A stretch of DNA of 64,000 nt from Nocardioides marinisabuli (GTDB lineage: Bacteria; Actinomycetota; Actinomycetes; Propionibacteriales; Nocardioidaceae). This document shows, piece after piece, positions 23,909 to 33,727 of the stretch. The stretch spans positions 3,410,001-3,474,000 of the forward strand of contig NZ_CP059163.1 of the NCBI RefSeq assembly GCF_013466785.1, written 5' to 3'. Position numbers and translations under genes: made by a program. The notes beneath the pieces were generated by a model that was not told the DNA's origin, ran no database searches, and saw nothing but the letters and a program-made list of their open reading frames with translations. Position 1 is the first letter of the stretch; every line of letters starts with the position of its first letter.

Positions 23909-24391
23909 ATGTGGTGGTTGTTCTGGCTGGTGACAGCGGTAGTCCTCGGCGTGGCCGAGTTCTCCACGCTGACGCTGGTCTTCGGCCTCCTGGCGGGCTC
24001 GGCCCTCGTCGCCGCCGTCGTGGCCGGGCTCGGGGCGTCGTTCCCCCTGCAGCTCCTGGCCTTCGCCGCCACCGGCGGAGTCGGGCTCGTCGCGCTGCGC
24101 CCGGTCGCCAAGCGGCAGCTGACCCGGCCCCCGCCCACCCGTGACGGCAGCGACGCCCTGGTGGGCCGGTCGGCGTACGTGACCCGCGAGGTCAGCGCGA
24201 CCGGGGGACTGGTGCACCTCTCGGGGGAGGACTGGTCGGCGCGCGCCTACGACGAGGACCTGGTCATCCCGGCAGGGGTCCGCGTCGACGTCCTCCAGAT
24301 CGAGGGCGCCACCGCCCTCGTGCACCCGCGCGACCCACTGCCCGACCCACTGCCGGAGCCGCTGCCGGAACCCGAGCACAGAGAAGAGTGA
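23909..24391 (+). CDS. NfeD-like membrane protein
   Basis: A ~160-aa protein with two or three N-terminal helices (WWLFWLVTAVVLGVAEF and following, to about residue 65) and a C-terminal OB-fold domain (SDALVGRSAYVTREV ... GVRVDVLQIEGATALV). This is the short NfeD form without the protease domain. The C-terminus ends in a Pro/Leu/Glu repeat. An ATG at 23897 would add four residues and cannot be excluded. The TGA overlaps the SPFH region, a pairing typical of membrane-microdomain proteins. Confidence 0.85.
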   Translation: MWWLFWLVTAVVLGVAEFSTLTLVFGLLAGSALVAAVVAGLGASFPLQLLAFAATGGVGLVALRPVAKRQLTRPPPTRDGSDALVGRSAYVTREVSATGGLVHLSGEDWSARAYDEDLVIPAGVRVDVLQIEGATALVHPRDPLPDPLPEPLPEPEHREE

Positions 24392-24396
24392 GACCG

Positions 24397-25302
24397 ATGG
24401 ACCTGCTGATCCCGATCGCCGTCCTTGCCGCCCTCGTCGCCTTCGTGGTGGCGTCGTCGATCCGCATCGTCCCGCAGGCCCGGCGCTACAACATCGAGAG
24501 GTTCGGCCGCTACCAGCGGACCCTGCAACCGGGTCTGAACCTGCTCATCCCGATGGTCGACCGGGTCAACACCAAGCTCGACGTGCGCGAGCACGTCTAC
24601 TCCTCCGACCCCAAGCCGGTGATCACCGAGGACAACCTGGTCGTGGCCATCGACACGGTCCTCTACTACCAGATCACCGACCCGCGGGCGGCGGCGTACG
24701 AGGTGGCCGACTACCTGCAGGCCATCGACCACCTCACGGTCACCACGCTGCGCAACCTGATCGGGTCGATGGACCTCGAGAGCACGCTCACCTCCCGCGA
24801 GACCATCAACTCGCGGCTGCGCGAGGTGCTCGACGAGGCCACCGGGCGCTGGGGGATCCGCGTCAACCGGGTGGAGATCAAGGCCATCGACCCGCCGAGC
24901 GGCATCAAGGAGGCGATGGAGAAGCAGATGCGCGCCGAGCGCGACAAGCGCGCGCTGATCCTGCACGCCGAGGGCGAGCGCCAGTCGCTGATCCTCACCG
25001 CCGAGGGCCGTCAGCAGGCCAAGATCCTCGAGGCCGACGGCGAGGCGCAGGCCCTGGAGCGGGTCTTCCGGGCCGTGCACGAGAACCAGGCCGACCCGCA
25101 GGTGCTGGCCTACAAGTACCTCGAGATGCTGCCCCGCCTCGCCGAGAACGGCAACGGCTGGTTCGTGATCCCGGGCGAGCTCACCGAGGCGGTCAAGACC
25201 GTCACCTCCGCCTTCGCCGCCGACCACGCCCGGGAGCAGCGCGAGGTCGAGCCCCGACCCGAGCCCGGTGTCGAGCAGGTCCAGACCCGACGGGCGGGCT
25301 GA
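24397..25302 (+). CDS. SPFH/band 7 (stomatin-like) protein
   Basis: A 301-aa stomatin/prohibitin-type membrane scaffold. One N-terminal helix (residues ~4-22) is followed by the SPFH domain with RFGRYQRTLQPGLNLLIP and VITEDNLVVAIDTVLYYQI. A coiled-coil EAMEKQMRAERDKRALIL segment and an Ala/Glu-rich region support oligomerisation. It is coupled to the NfeD-like gene just upstream, whose OB domain typically binds the SPFH ring. A GTG at 24388 is an alternative start. Confidence 0.9.
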   Translation: MDLLIPIAVLAALVAFVVASSIRIVPQARRYNIERFGRYQRTLQPGLNLLIPMVDRVNTKLDVREHVYSSDPKPVITEDNLVVAIDTVLYYQITDPRAAAYEVADYLQAIDHLTVTTLRNLIGSMDLESTLTSRETINSRLREVLDEATGRWGIRVNRVEIKAIDPPSGIKEAMEKQMRAERDKRALILHAEGERQSLILTAEGRQQAKILEADGEAQALERVFRAVHENQADPQVLAYKYLEMLPRLAENGNGWFVIPGELTEAVKTVTSAFAADHAREQREVEPRPEPGVEQVQTRRAG

Positions 25303-25338
25303 GGGGCGGGTCGAGGGCAGGGTCGAGGGCTGGGCAGC

Positions 25339-26133
25339 TCATCGCCGGCCGGTGACCAGGTAGGCGCGCATGGTTGCGGTCACCGGACCGGCGCCCAGCA
25401 GCTCCTCGGTGACCGCGGCGACCTCGTCGGTCAACCCGGTCAGGTCACCGCGCTCCTCCAGCGCCACCCGCAGGGGGCTGCCGGTGCACACGCCCAGCGC
25501 GACGTCGCGTGCCGAGCCAGCGGTCCCGCTGAGCTCGACCGGCTCGACGCTCACCGACCGCAGCCCCGCTGCGCACGCGTCGGCCTCGATCTGACCGGGG
25601 TCGTGGTAGCCGTGGGGCACCCGCACCACGAAGGTCGGCGGGTCGTCCAGGACCCGCTCCAGGGCGGTGACGACGGCGTGGGCGAAGGGGTGGGTCTCGA
25701 CGGAGTCCCAGGTCGTCAGCAGCGCGGTGCCCCCGGGCACGAGGACGCGGACCACCTCGGCCAGGGCGCCGACCCGGTCCGGGAAGAACATCACGCCGAA
25801 GGAGCAGACCACCGCGTCGAAGCGACCGTCCTCGAAGGGCAGCGACAGCGCGTCGGCCTGCTGCCAGCTGGCCCCCGGCACCCGGCTCGCCCCGAGCGCC
25901 ACCATCGCGGGGTTCAGGTCGGTGGCCACGACCTCTGCCCCGGGCAGCGCCGCGACCAGCGCACCGGTCACCCGACCGGTGCCGGCCGCGAGCTCGAGCA
26001 CCCGGCGCGGGGCGAGCGGCACCAGCGCGGCGGCGAGGTACTCGCCGTACGGCGCGAAGAAGACCGGGCCGAGGTGCCGGTCGTAGGCGGCCGGCATGTC
26101 GGCCACCCACGTGCTGTCGGCGTCGGGGGCCAC
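25339..26133 (-). CDS. Class I SAM-dependent methyltransferase (UbiE-like)
   Basis: A 264-aa methyltransferase. LELAAGTGRVTGAL is motif I, VVATDLNPAM motif II, ADALSLPFEDGRFDAVVCSF the post-I/motif IV stretch, and EVVRVLVPGGTAL motif VI, as in UbiE/small-molecule methyltransferases. The GTG at 26133 follows TACTGT (26146-26141) by 7 nt. This fits better than the longer frame reaching 26205, which overlaps the divergent promoter. Substrate unknown. Confidence 0.85.
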   Translation of the reverse strand: MAPDADSTWVADMPAAYDRHLGPVFFAPYGEYLAAALVPLAPRRVLELAAGTGRVTGALVAALPGAEVVATDLNPAMVALGASRVPGASWQQADALSLPFEDGRFDAVVCSFGVMFFPDRVGALAEVVRVLVPGGTALLTTWDSVETHPFAHAVVTALERVLDDPPTFVVRVPHGYHDPGQIEADACAAGLRSVSVEPVELSGTAGSARDVALGVCTGSPLRVALEERGDLTGLTDEVAAVTEELLGAGPVTATMRAYLVTGRR

Positions 26134-26248
26134 CCTCGAGACAGTAGTCCCGGCGAGGGCCGCTGGGAACGGGCGCGCAGCGTCGAGAGACCGGTGCGCG
26201 CCCACCGAGGTCTCCGAGCACCCACCACCTGCCGTCTACCGTGACGAG

Positions 26249-27028
26249 ATGACCTTGCACCACGTACGACGCGGCACGGGCGCGCCGCTGCTCCTCGTCC
26301 ACGGGCTCGGCGCGGGCTGGCGCTCGTGGGAGCCGATCATCGACGCGTTGGCGGCCGAGCGCGAGGTGATCGCGGTGGACCTGCCCGGCTTCGGCCAGAG
26401 CCCGCCCCTCGCCGCGCTGTCCATCGCCAAGCTCGCCGACGCCGTCGCCGACTTCATCGAGGAGCAGGGGCTCGGCGAGGTCGCGACGACGGGACAGTCG
26501 ATGGGCGCGCGGATCGTGCTCGAGCTGTCTCGCCGCGGCGTCGGGGGTGACACCGTGGCCCTCGACCCGGGCGGCTTCTGGACCGATCGCGAGCTGGCGC
26601 TCTTCGGCGCCACGCTGCGGCCCTCGATCGCCCTGGTCCGCGCCCTGCGCGGGGCGCTGCCCTCCCTGCTCGCCACCCGCGTCGGCCGGACCGCCTTCCT
26701 GGCGCAGCTCTCCGCGCGGCCCTGGGCGTTGGACGCCGACACCGTGCTGCCCGACGTGCTGGGGCTGGCCGACGCCCCGTCGACCGACGCGGCCCTGGAC
26801 GCCCTCACCAAGGGACCCAAGCAGGAGGGCGCGCCCGCGGGGACCGTCCCCGGCCTGGTCACGATCGGCTGGGGCCGCCGCGACCGGGTCACCCTGCCGC
26901 GTCAGGCCGAGCGCGCCGTCCGTGCCTTCCCCGACGCCGAGCTGCACTGGTTCGAGAAGTGCGGGCACTTCCCGCAGTGGGACGCGCCCGACGAGGCGGT
27001 CCGGCTGATCCTCGACCGCACCTCCTGA
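26249..27028 (+). CDS. Alpha/beta-fold hydrolase
   Basis: A 259-aa alpha/beta hydrolase. [14 protein letters not shown] holds the oxyanion HG motif, [13 protein letters not shown] the nucleophile elbow G-x-S-x-G, WGRRDRV the acid, and [10 protein letters not shown] the catalytic His. Nothing defines the substrate. ATG at 26249 follows TACCGT (26237-26242) by 6 nt and is divergent from the methyltransferase at 26133. Confidence 0.87.
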   Translation: MTLHHVRRGTGAPLLLVHGLGAGWRSWEPIIDALAAEREVIAVDLPGFGQSPPLAALSIAKLADAVADFIEEQGLGEVATTGQSMGARIVLELSRRGVGGDTVALDPGGFWTDRELALFGATLRPSIALVRALRGALPSLLATRVGRTAFLAQLSARPWALDADTVLPDVLGLADAPSTDAALDALTKGPKQEGAPAGTVPGLVTIGWGRRDRVTLPRQAERAVRAFPDAELHWFEKCGHFPQWDAPDEAVRLILDRTS

Positions 27029-27155
27029 GGGTCCCGGCCCAGCGCGCCCGCGCCCTCGCGCCGGGAGTCGCAGAAACCGATGCGTCGATCGCCTCCCGTG
27101 CTGGATACGATCGCGCGGTCAGCCCACCCGGGCCCCACCACGAACGGAGCACCCC

Positions 27156-29147
27156 GTGTCCGACCTCAAGATCACCCTCGTCCACGCCGGTGAGCGTGAG
27201 GTGCGGGAGGTCACGACGGGCACCAAGGCGTGGGAGCTCTTCGCCGACGACCCGGCCGTGATCGTGGCCCGCGTGGGCGGTGAGTTGAAGGACCTGGCCC
27301 ACGAGCTGTCCGACGGCGACGAGGTCGAGGGCGTGCTCATCGACAGCCCCGACGGCCGCGACGTGCTGCGCCACTCGACCGCGCACGTGCTGGCCCAGGC
27401 CGTCCAGGACCTCTTCCCCGACGCCCGGCTCGGCATCGGCCCGCCGGTCGTCGACGGGTTCTACTACGACTTCGACGTCGAGACCCCCTTCGTGCCCGAG
27501 GACCTGGCCAAGATCGAGACGCGGATGCGCAAGATCATCAAGGAGGGCCAGAAGTTCTCGCGTCGCGTCACCACCGACGCCGACGCCCTCGCCGAGCTGG
27601 CCCACGAGCCCTACAAGGTCGAGCTCATCGGGCTCAAGGGCTCGGGCAACGCCGAGGAGGCCGCCGAGGGCGCCTCCGCCGAGGTCGGCGCCGGCGAGCT
27701 GACGATCTACGACAACCTCGACCGCAAGGGCGAGACCGCCTGGTCCGACCTGTGCCGCGGCCCCCACCTGCCCACCACCAAGCGCATCCCGGCCTTCAAG
27801 CTGATGCGCTCCGCGGCGGCGTACTGGCGCGGCGACGAGAAGAACAAGCAGCTGCAGCGCATCTACGGCACCGCGTGGGAGTCCAAGGAGGCCCTCGAGG
27901 AGCACCTGCACCGCATCGAGGAGGCCGAGCGGCGCGACCACCGCAAGCTCGGGCGCGACCTCGACCTCTTCAGCTTCCCCGACGAGATCGGCTCCGGCCT
28001 GCCCGTCTTCCACCCCAAGGGCGGGGTGATCAAGCGGGAGATGGAGGACTACGTCCGCCGCCGGCACATCGAGGAGGGGTTCGAGTACGTCGGCACCCCG
28101 CACATCGCCAAGGAGGGGCTCTTCCACACCTCCGGGCACCTGCCCTACTACGGCGAGGGGATGTTCCCCGCGCTCGACGTCGACGGCATGGACTACCGCC
28201 TCAAGGCGATGAACTGCCCGATGCACAACCTCATCTACCGCTCGCGGCAGCGCTCCTACCGCGAGCTGCCGCTGCGGCTCTTCGAGTTCGGCAGCGTCTA
28301 CCGCCACGAGAAGTCCGGCGTCGTGCACGGGCTGACCCGGGTGCGCGGCTTCGCCCAGGACGACTCGCACTCCTACGTCACCGCCGAGCAGGCGCCCGAC
28401 GAGATCCGCCACCTGCTCGACTTCGTGCTCGGGCTGCTGCGCGACTTCGGGCTCGACGACTTCTACCTCGAGCTGTCGACCCGCGACGCCTCGAAGGACA
28501 AGTTCATCGGCTCCGACGAGGACTGGGAGGTCGCGACCAAGGTGCTCGAGGACGTCTGCGTCGGCACCGGCCTCGAGCTGGTCCCCGACCCGGGCGGCGC
28601 GGCGTACTACGGCCCCAAGGTCTCGGTGCAGGCGCGCGACGCCATCGGCCGCACCTGGCAGATGTCGACGATCCAGTACGACTTCAACCAGCCCTCGGCC
28701 GAGCGGTTCGCGCTCGAGTACGTCGCCCCCGACGGCAGCCGCCAGCAGCCGGTGATGATCCACTCCGCCAAGTTCGGCTCCATCGAGCGGTTCATGGGCG
28801 TGCTCGTCGAGCACTACGCCGGCGCCTTCCCTCCGTGGCTGGCCCCGGTGCAGGTGCAGGCGATCCCGATCGCGGAGCGGCACGCCGACTACCTGCACGA
28901 CGTGGCGAGGCGGATGAAGCCGCTGGGCCTGCGGGTCGAGGTCGACGACTCCGACGACCGGATGCAGAAGAAGATCCGCAACGCGCAGCTGCAGAAGGTG
29001 CCGTTCATGATGATCGCCGGCGACGACGACATCGCCGCCGGGGCCGTCTCGTTCCGCTACCGCGACGGCCGCCAGGACAACGGGGTGCCGCTCGAGGAGG
29101 CCATCGAGCGGGTGCGCGCCGCCGTGGAGTCGCGCGAGCAGGTCTGA
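27156..29147 (+). CDS. thrS: Threonyl-tRNA synthetase
   Basis: A 663-aa class II synthetase charging tRNA-Thr. Residues 1-65 form the TGS domain. The editing domain follows with [11 protein letters not shown] and CRGPHLP. The catalytic core has [12 protein letters not shown] (motif 2 region, zinc Cys) and [11 protein letters not shown], and a C-terminal anticodon-binding domain closes the protein. The GTG start is set by homology to the family N-terminus. I find no T-box leader; TACGAT near 27107 is the probable -10. Confidence 0.97.
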   Translation: MSDLKITLVHAGEREVREVTTGTKAWELFADDPAVIVARVGGELKDLAHELSDGDEVEGVLIDSPDGRDVLRHSTAHVLAQAVQDLFPDARLGIGPPVVDGFYYDFDVETPFVPEDLAKIETRMRKIIKEGQKFSRRVTTDADALAELAHEPYKVELIGLKGSGNAEEAAEGASAEVGAGELTIYDNLDRKGETAWSDLCRGPHLPTTKRIPAFKLMRSAAAYWRGDEKNKQLQRIYGTAWESKEALEEHLHRIEEAERRDHRKLGRDLDLFSFPDEIGSGLPVFHPKGGVIKREMEDYVRRRHIEEGFEYVGTPHIAKEGLFHTSGHLPYYGEGMFPALDVDGMDYRLKAMNCPMHNLIYRSRQRSYRELPLRLFEFGSVYRHEKSGVVHGLTRVRGFAQDDSHSYVTAEQAPDEIRHLLDFVLGLLRDFGLDDFYLELSTRDASKDKFIGSDEDWEVATKVLEDVCVGTGLELVPDPGGAAYYGPKVSVQARDAIGRTWQMSTIQYDFNQPSAERFALEYVAPDGSRQQPVMIHSAKFGSIERFMGVLVEHYAGAFPPWLAPVQVQAIPIAERHADYLHDVARRMKPLGLRVEVDDSDDRMQKKIRNAQLQKVPFMMIAGDDDIAAGAVSFRYRDGRQDNGVPLEEAIERVRAAVESREQV

Positions 29148-29151
29148 GCCG

Positions 29152-30144
29152 GTGAGGCGCGCGCCCCGCACCGCGGCGGGTCTGGCCCCGGGACTCCTCC
29201 TGGGGCTGGTCCTCGCCGCCTGCGGCGGCGTCGCCGAGCCGCCCGCCGACCCGGCGCCCGACGCGCGGCCCGAGCGCTCGCAGCCGGCCGAGGAGCTGAC
29301 GGTCCCCGACGTCCCCGACGACCTCGAGGAGCAGGCCGAGCGTGCCGCCATGTCCGACCTGGCTGCGCTGGCCGAGCAGAAGGCCGCCGAGCTCCCGCCC
29401 GGGCTGCGGGCCCCCGTCGAGGGCGGCGACATCAGCTGGCCGCAGTGCCCGCGCGGCCAGGGCATCCCCGAGCGGCGCACCCTGGGGCTGCCGATGCCGC
29501 TCGACTCGGCCCGCTTCGTGGTGATGGGCCTGACCAACGGCCCGGCCTTCTTCCCCAACCCCTGCCTGGCCGACCAGGTCGCCTGGGTGCGCGAGCGCGG
29601 CCTGCTCGCCGGCGCCTACGCGGTGGCCAGCTACCCCGACGCCGAGACCCTCGAGGAGCTCGGCGGGCGCGGGCCCTACCCGACCGACGACCCCGACGAC
29701 CCGTACGCCGCCCAGCGCAACGTCGGCTACCAGCAGGCGCTCTTCAACATCACCACGATGCGCGACGCCGGGCTCCCGGCGCCGTTGATCTGGATCGACG
29801 TCGAGCCGGTGCGCGACTGGGAGTGGACCGACGACCTGGCCGCCAACGCCGCCGTCGTCGAGGGCCTGCGCAACGGCCTGGTCGAGAAGGGCTACCGGAT
29901 CGGCATCTACTCCACCGCATACCTGTGGAGCCAGGCCGTCGGCGACCTGACGCTGGGCGACGTGCCCGAGTGGCGGGCCGCCGGGCCGACCTCGCGCGCC
30001 GAGGCGCTGCGCCGCTGCGGGGCGTCGTACGTCGTGCAGGGCGGCAGCGCGGCCATCGGCCAGTGGGTCGAGGACGACCGCGACCTCAACGTGACCTGCC
30101 CGGGCACCGACACGGAGGCGCCGACCTGGTTCCACGCCTTCTGA
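29152..30144 (+). CDS. Lipoprotein with a GH25-like/DUF1906-like TIM-barrel domain
   Basis: A 330-aa lipoprotein: signal helix then a lipobox LVLAACGG near residue 24. The mature protein begins with a Pro/Glu-rich linker and continues as a glycosidase-like barrel: GGDISWPQCP, FVVMGLTNG, LLAGAYAVASYP and LIWIDVEP, the last carrying acidic residues at the barrel mouth. Related domains occur in cell-wall hydrolases (GH25) and Rv2525c-like proteins, but I cannot confirm lytic activity. The start GTG is 5 bp after the thrS stop, so it may ride on that transcript. Confidence 0.7.
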   Translation: MRRAPRTAAGLAPGLLLGLVLAACGGVAEPPADPAPDARPERSQPAEELTVPDVPDDLEEQAERAAMSDLAALAEQKAAELPPGLRAPVEGGDISWPQCPRGQGIPERRTLGLPMPLDSARFVVMGLTNGPAFFPNPCLADQVAWVRERGLLAGAYAVASYPDAETLEELGGRGPYPTDDPDDPYAAQRNVGYQQALFNITTMRDAGLPAPLIWIDVEPVRDWEWTDDLAANAAVVEGLRNGLVEKGYRIGIYSTAYLWSQAVGDLTLGDVPEWRAAGPTSRAEALRRCGASYVVQGGSAAIGQWVEDDRDLNVTCPGTDTEAPTWFHAF

Positions 30145-30165
30145 GGGTCGCCCCGAGGGGCGTCT

Positions 30166-30217
30166 GCGACATCGTGTCGCGCTAACTATTTACACCGACA
30201 CGGTGTCTCACTAACCT
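30166..30217 (+). promoter_or_regulatory. Promoter with palindromic operator for the diiron oxygenase operon
   Basis: TTTACA (30189-30194) and TAACCT (30212-30217) form a -35/-10 pair with a 17-bp spacer. The palindrome ACACCG-ACA-CGGTGT (30192-30206) lies within that spacer, so a bound repressor would exclude polymerase. A second palindrome GCGACA-TCG-TGTCGC lies at 30166-30180. The TetR regulator at the end of the operon is the likely ligand-responsive binder (inference). Confidence 0.75.
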
Positions 30218-30223
30218 CGGAGC

Positions 30224-31201
30224 ATGACCGTTCTCCGAAGCGACGCCACCCCCACCTACGAGCAGCGGCTGCGCACCCTCTCCGAGGCCTCGGTCCACCA
30301 GCACTTCGACGCCTTCCTCGACATCGACTGGGACGCCCCCGAGAACACCGTCGACCCCGAGGACCCCCGCTGGGTGCTGCCCAGCCACGACGTGATGGGG
30401 CGCACCGAGTGGTACCGCTCGCTGCCGCTGGAGCACCAGGTGCGGATCGGGCTCTACCACCAGGCCCGGATCACCAAGGTCGGCCTGCAGTTCGAGCAGA
30501 TCCTCATCAGCGGCCTGATGAACTACGCCTTCAGCCGCCCCAACGGCTCCGCGGAGTTCCGCTACGCGACCCACGAGGCGACCGAGGAGTGCCACCACAC
30601 GCAGATGTTCCAGGAGTTCGTGAACCGCACCGGCGTGGACGCGCGGGGCGGCTCCCGGTTCTTCCGGGCGATGGCGCCCGTCCTGCCGCTCGCCGCGCGC
30701 TGGGTGCCCTTCGGCTTCTTCTTCGGGGTGCTGGCCGGCGAGGAGCCGATCGACCACGTGCAGAAGTCGGTGCTGCGCGCCGGCGACGACATGCACCCGC
30801 TGCTGCGCCGCATCATGCAGATCCACGTCGCCGAGGAGGCCCGCCACATCGGCTTCGCCCACCAGTACCTCCAGCACAACGCCGAGCGCCTCTCCCGCGT
30901 CGAGCGGGGGGTCATCTCGGTCGCGGTGCCCGTGCTGATGAAGTGGCTGTGCAACGAGATCCTCGTGCCGAGCCGCAGCGTGCGCCGCGAGCTGGCGATC
31001 CCCGACGACGTGGCCGCGGAGGTCTACTGGGACTCCCCGGAGTCGCAGAAGTTCCTGCGCGACCTCTTCGGCGACGTGCGGATGCTCGCCGACGAGACCG
31101 GGATGCGCCGCAACCGGGTCGCCCGCTGGCTGTGGCGGCGCATGGACATCGACGGCCGCCCCTCGCGCTTCCGCGGCGAGCCTGCCTCCGCCGCGGCCTG
31201 A
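30224..31201 (+). CDS. AurF-like diiron oxygenase
   Basis: A 325-aa helical-bundle oxygenase. The putative iron ligands match the AurF pattern: Glu91, Glu122/His125 (EECHH), Glu173 or 174 (AGEEPID) and H201-x3-E205-x2-H208 (HVAEEARH). AurF N-oxygenates p-aminobenzoate, but relatives act on varied amines or hydroxylate carbon, so the substrate is open. It starts an operon with a ferredoxin-reductase and a TetR regulator, and its promoter carries a palindromic operator. The ATG follows TAACCT by 6 nt and also has GGAG nearby. Confidence 0.85.
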   Translation: MTVLRSDATPTYEQRLRTLSEASVHQHFDAFLDIDWDAPENTVDPEDPRWVLPSHDVMGRTEWYRSLPLEHQVRIGLYHQARITKVGLQFEQILISGLMNYAFSRPNGSAEFRYATHEATEECHHTQMFQEFVNRTGVDARGGSRFFRAMAPVLPLAARWVPFGFFFGVLAGEEPIDHVQKSVLRAGDDMHPLLRRIMQIHVAEEARHIGFAHQYLQHNAERLSRVERGVISVAVPVLMKWLCNEILVPSRSVRRELAIPDDVAAEVYWDSPESQKFLRDLFGDVRMLADETGMRRNRVARWLWRRMDIDGRPSRFRGEPASAAA

Positions 31202-31213
31202 ACGGGGAGCACC

Positions 31214-32980
31214 GTGCCCTACGTCGTCACCCGCTCCTGCTGCGCCGACGCCTCGTGCGTGGTGGCGTGCCCGGTCAACTGCATCCACCCGGCGCCGGGG
31301 GAGCCCGGCTTCGCGACCGCCGAGATGCTGTACGTCGACCCCGACGGGTGTGTCGACTGCGGAGCGTGCGCCACGGCCTGCCCGGTCGACGCGATCAAGC
31401 CGCACACCGCGCTCGGTGACGACGAGCTGGCCTACCTCGACATCAACGCCGGCTACTTCGACGTCTTCCCGCACCCCGACCGCACCCCCGTGGCGGTGGT
31501 GCCGCCGCAGCGACGCCTGCGCCAGCCGCGCCCCGTGCGGGTCGCGGTGGTCGGGGCCGGCCCCGCCGGTCTGTACGCCGCCGACGAGCTGCTCAAGCAC
31601 CCCGAAGTCAGCGTCGACGTGCTCGAGCGGCTGCCGACGCCGTACGGCCTGGTGCGCGCCGGCGTGGCGCCGGACCACCAGGACACCAAGCGGGCCCAGC
31701 AGCTGTTCGCGCAGATCGAGACCGAGCGGGGCTTCCGCTACCGCCTGGGCGTCGACGTCGGGCGCGACGTGAGCGCGGCCGAGCTGCAGGAGCGCTACGA
31801 CGCCGTGGTGTGGAGCGTCGGGGCGGCGACCGACCGGTCCCTGGGCCTGCCGGGGGAGCAGCTGCCGGGCTCGCTCTCGGCGACCGAGCTCGTGGGTTGG
31901 TACAACGGGCACCCCGACCACCAGGACCACGCCGTCGACCTGTCGGCCACGGGCGCCCGCGCGGTCGTCGTCGGCAACGGCAACGTTGCCCTCGACGTGG
32001 CCCGGGTGCTCACCACCGACCCCGACGTGCTGCGCACCACCGACGTCGCCGGTCTGGCCTGGGCCGCGCTGGCCGGCAGCGCGGTGCGCGAGGTCGTGGT
32101 GCTGGGCCGCCGCAGCGCCGCCCACGCGGCGTACACCCTGCCCGAGCTGCTGGGCCTGGCCGCGCTGGCCGAGGCGGGCCGCCTGAACGTCGTGGTCGAC
32201 GACGGGGGAGCCGGGCTGGGCGACGACCGGCGGGCCGAGGTGCTCGCGCGCCTGGCCGCGCGGGAGCCCGACCCGTCGCTGCGCACCGTCGTGCTGCGCT
32301 TCTGCGCCGCCCCCGTGCGGCTGCTTGGCGAGGAGCGGGTCACCGGCCTCGAGGTGGTGCGCACCGACGCCGACGCGCGCCCGACCGGGCAGAGCGAGGT
32401 GGTCGCGACCGGGCTGGTGCTGCGCTCGATCGGCTACCGCTGCGAGCCGGTGCCGGGCCTGCCGTTCGACGAGACCAGCGGCACCGTGCCCCACGACGGC
32501 GGCCGGGTCGTCCCCGGCACCTACGTCGCCGGCTGGCTCAAGCGCGGTCCCTCCGGCTTCATCGGCACCAACAAGACTTGCTCGGCCGAGACCGTCGCGT
32601 CGCTGCTCGACGACCTCGACGCCGGGCTCGTCCCCCCGCCCGCCGTCGACGCCGAGGGGCCCGACGGCCTGTCCGCCCTGCTCGCCGCGCGCGGGGTGGT
32701 CGAGCTCGACCGGGACGACTGGCGCGCCATCGACGCCGAGGAGCGGCGCCGCGGTGCCGCGACCGGGAGGGTGCGCGCCAAGATCGTCGAGCGCGAGGAG
32801 CTGCTGCGCGTCGCCCTCGAGGCCCGCGGTGCCGACGGGTACGCTCCGGCCCGGAAGGCGGGCGACGGCGAGAGGGGGGCACGATGGCGGACGACCCGAC
32901 GTCGCGCCCCGACGGCCGCCAGGCCCGCTGGGACCGGCACAACCAGGAGCGCCGCCAGCGCATCCTCGACGCAGCGCTGA
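31214..32980 (+). CDS. Ferredoxin / ferredoxin-NADP+ reductase fusion (FprB-like)
   Basis: A 588-aa fusion. The N-terminal ~75 residues are a two-cluster ferredoxin: CCADASCVVACPVNC and CVDCGACATACPVD. The rest is an adrenodoxin-reductase-type flavoprotein with FAD loop VVGAGPAGLYAA and NADPH motif VVVGNGNVALDVARVL, ending at the conserved GWLKRGPSGFIGTNKTC. It should deliver electrons from NADPH to the diiron oxygenase just upstream. The last ~32 residues are basic low-complexity and overlap the TetR gene by 97 bp in another frame, suggesting loss of an earlier stop. Confidence 0.88.
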   Translation: MPYVVTRSCCADASCVVACPVNCIHPAPGEPGFATAEMLYVDPDGCVDCGACATACPVDAIKPHTALGDDELAYLDINAGYFDVFPHPDRTPVAVVPPQRRLRQPRPVRVAVVGAGPAGLYAADELLKHPEVSVDVLERLPTPYGLVRAGVAPDHQDTKRAQQLFAQIETERGFRYRLGVDVGRDVSAAELQERYDAVVWSVGAATDRSLGLPGEQLPGSLSATELVGWYNGHPDHQDHAVDLSATGARAVVVGNGNVALDVARVLTTDPDVLRTTDVAGLAWAALAGSAVREVVVLGRRSAAHAAYTLPELLGLAALAEAGRLNVVVDDGGAGLGDDRRAEVLARLAAREPDPSLRTVVLRFCAAPVRLLGEERVTGLEVVRTDADARPTGQSEVVATGLVLRSIGYRCEPVPGLPFDETSGTVPHDGGRVVPGTYVAGWLKRGPSGFIGTNKTCSAETVASLLDDLDAGLVPPPAVDAEGPDGLSALLAARGVVELDRDDWRAIDAEERRRGAATGRVRAKIVEREELLRVALEARGADGYAPARKAGDGERGARWRTTRRRAPTAARPAGTGTTRSAASASSTQR

Positions 32981-33606
32981 GCGTCGTCGAGGCCGGTGAG
33001 CCGGGCGCCGAGGTGCACGTGCAGCAGATCGCCGACGAGGCGGGGCTGAGCCGCACCGTGGTCTACCGCCACTTCGCCGACCGCGCCGACCTCGACCGGG
33101 CCGTGCAGGCCGAGATCGTCGACGCGCTCTACGCCCAGCTGCTGCCCGAGGTGACCCTCGAGGGCACCATCCCGCAGATCGTCGAGCGGATCGTGGCGAC
33201 GTACGTCAGCTGGGCGGTCGCCCACCCCGCGCTGCACCGCCTGGCCGAGCAGGACTCCTCGACCAACGGCCCGGGCCCCCTGACCCACGGCATCGAGCGG
33301 ATCGCGCTGGCGGTCTCCGAGCTGATCACCACCGCGCTCGAGCTGCTCGACGTCGAGCTCGACGAGGAGGTCCGGCCCGCGGTCGACCCGCTGGTCTTCG
33401 GTCTCGTCGGCGCGGTCTTCAGCGCCGTACGTCGCTGGATGGCGCGCGAGGAGCGGGAGCCGTCGGCCGAGCTCATGGTCTCCCTGGTCACCGACTCGGT
33501 CTGGTACCTGGTCAAGGGGCACGCGCGCATGCTCGGGGTGCACCTCGAGCACGACCAGGAGATCCAGGCGCTGCTCGCACAGCCGCGGGCGGCGCGCCGG
33601 GGCTGA
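32884..33606 (+). CDS. TetR-family transcriptional regulator
   Basis: A 240-aa regulator. The N-terminal helix-turn-helix is RRQRILDAALSVVEAGEPG ... QQIADEAGLSRTVVYRHFADR, and the C-terminal ~170 residues form the ligand-binding domain. The ATG at 32884 has GAGAGGGGGG upstream and lies inside the end of the reductase gene (97-bp overlap). It probably represses its own operon through the palindrome at 30192-30206, sensing the oxygenase substrate or product. The regulatory target is inference. Confidence 0.87.
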   Translation: MADDPTSRPDGRQARWDRHNQERRQRILDAALSVVEAGEPGAEVHVQQIADEAGLSRTVVYRHFADRADLDRAVQAEIVDALYAQLLPEVTLEGTIPQIVERIVATYVSWAVAHPALHRLAEQDSSTNGPGPLTHGIERIALAVSELITTALELLDVELDEEVRPAVDPLVFGLVGAVFSAVRRWMAREEREPSAELMVSLVTDSVWYLVKGHARMLGVHLEHDQEIQALLAQPRAARRG

Positions 33607-33727
33607 CCCCCCGCGAGGTCCCCAGAAGAGGGCATCCCGCGACCCTTGCCGCCCCCGGTGCCCGGGAGGAGAGTCGGAGGGGAGCGGCCGTGCCGCTGGG
33701 GCGCGCTCGCGGAGGAGGGAGCACGTC

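Noticed and set aside
27029..27155. T-box riboswitch before thrS (also checked before hisS and alaS)
   Set aside because: Leaders are too short or absent, and no T-box core sequence or antiterminator fold was seen.
30149..30162. Terminator after the lipoprotein gene
   Set aside because: CGCCCC-GA-GGGGCG leaves a 2-nt loop, too tight; kept only as a weak possibility.
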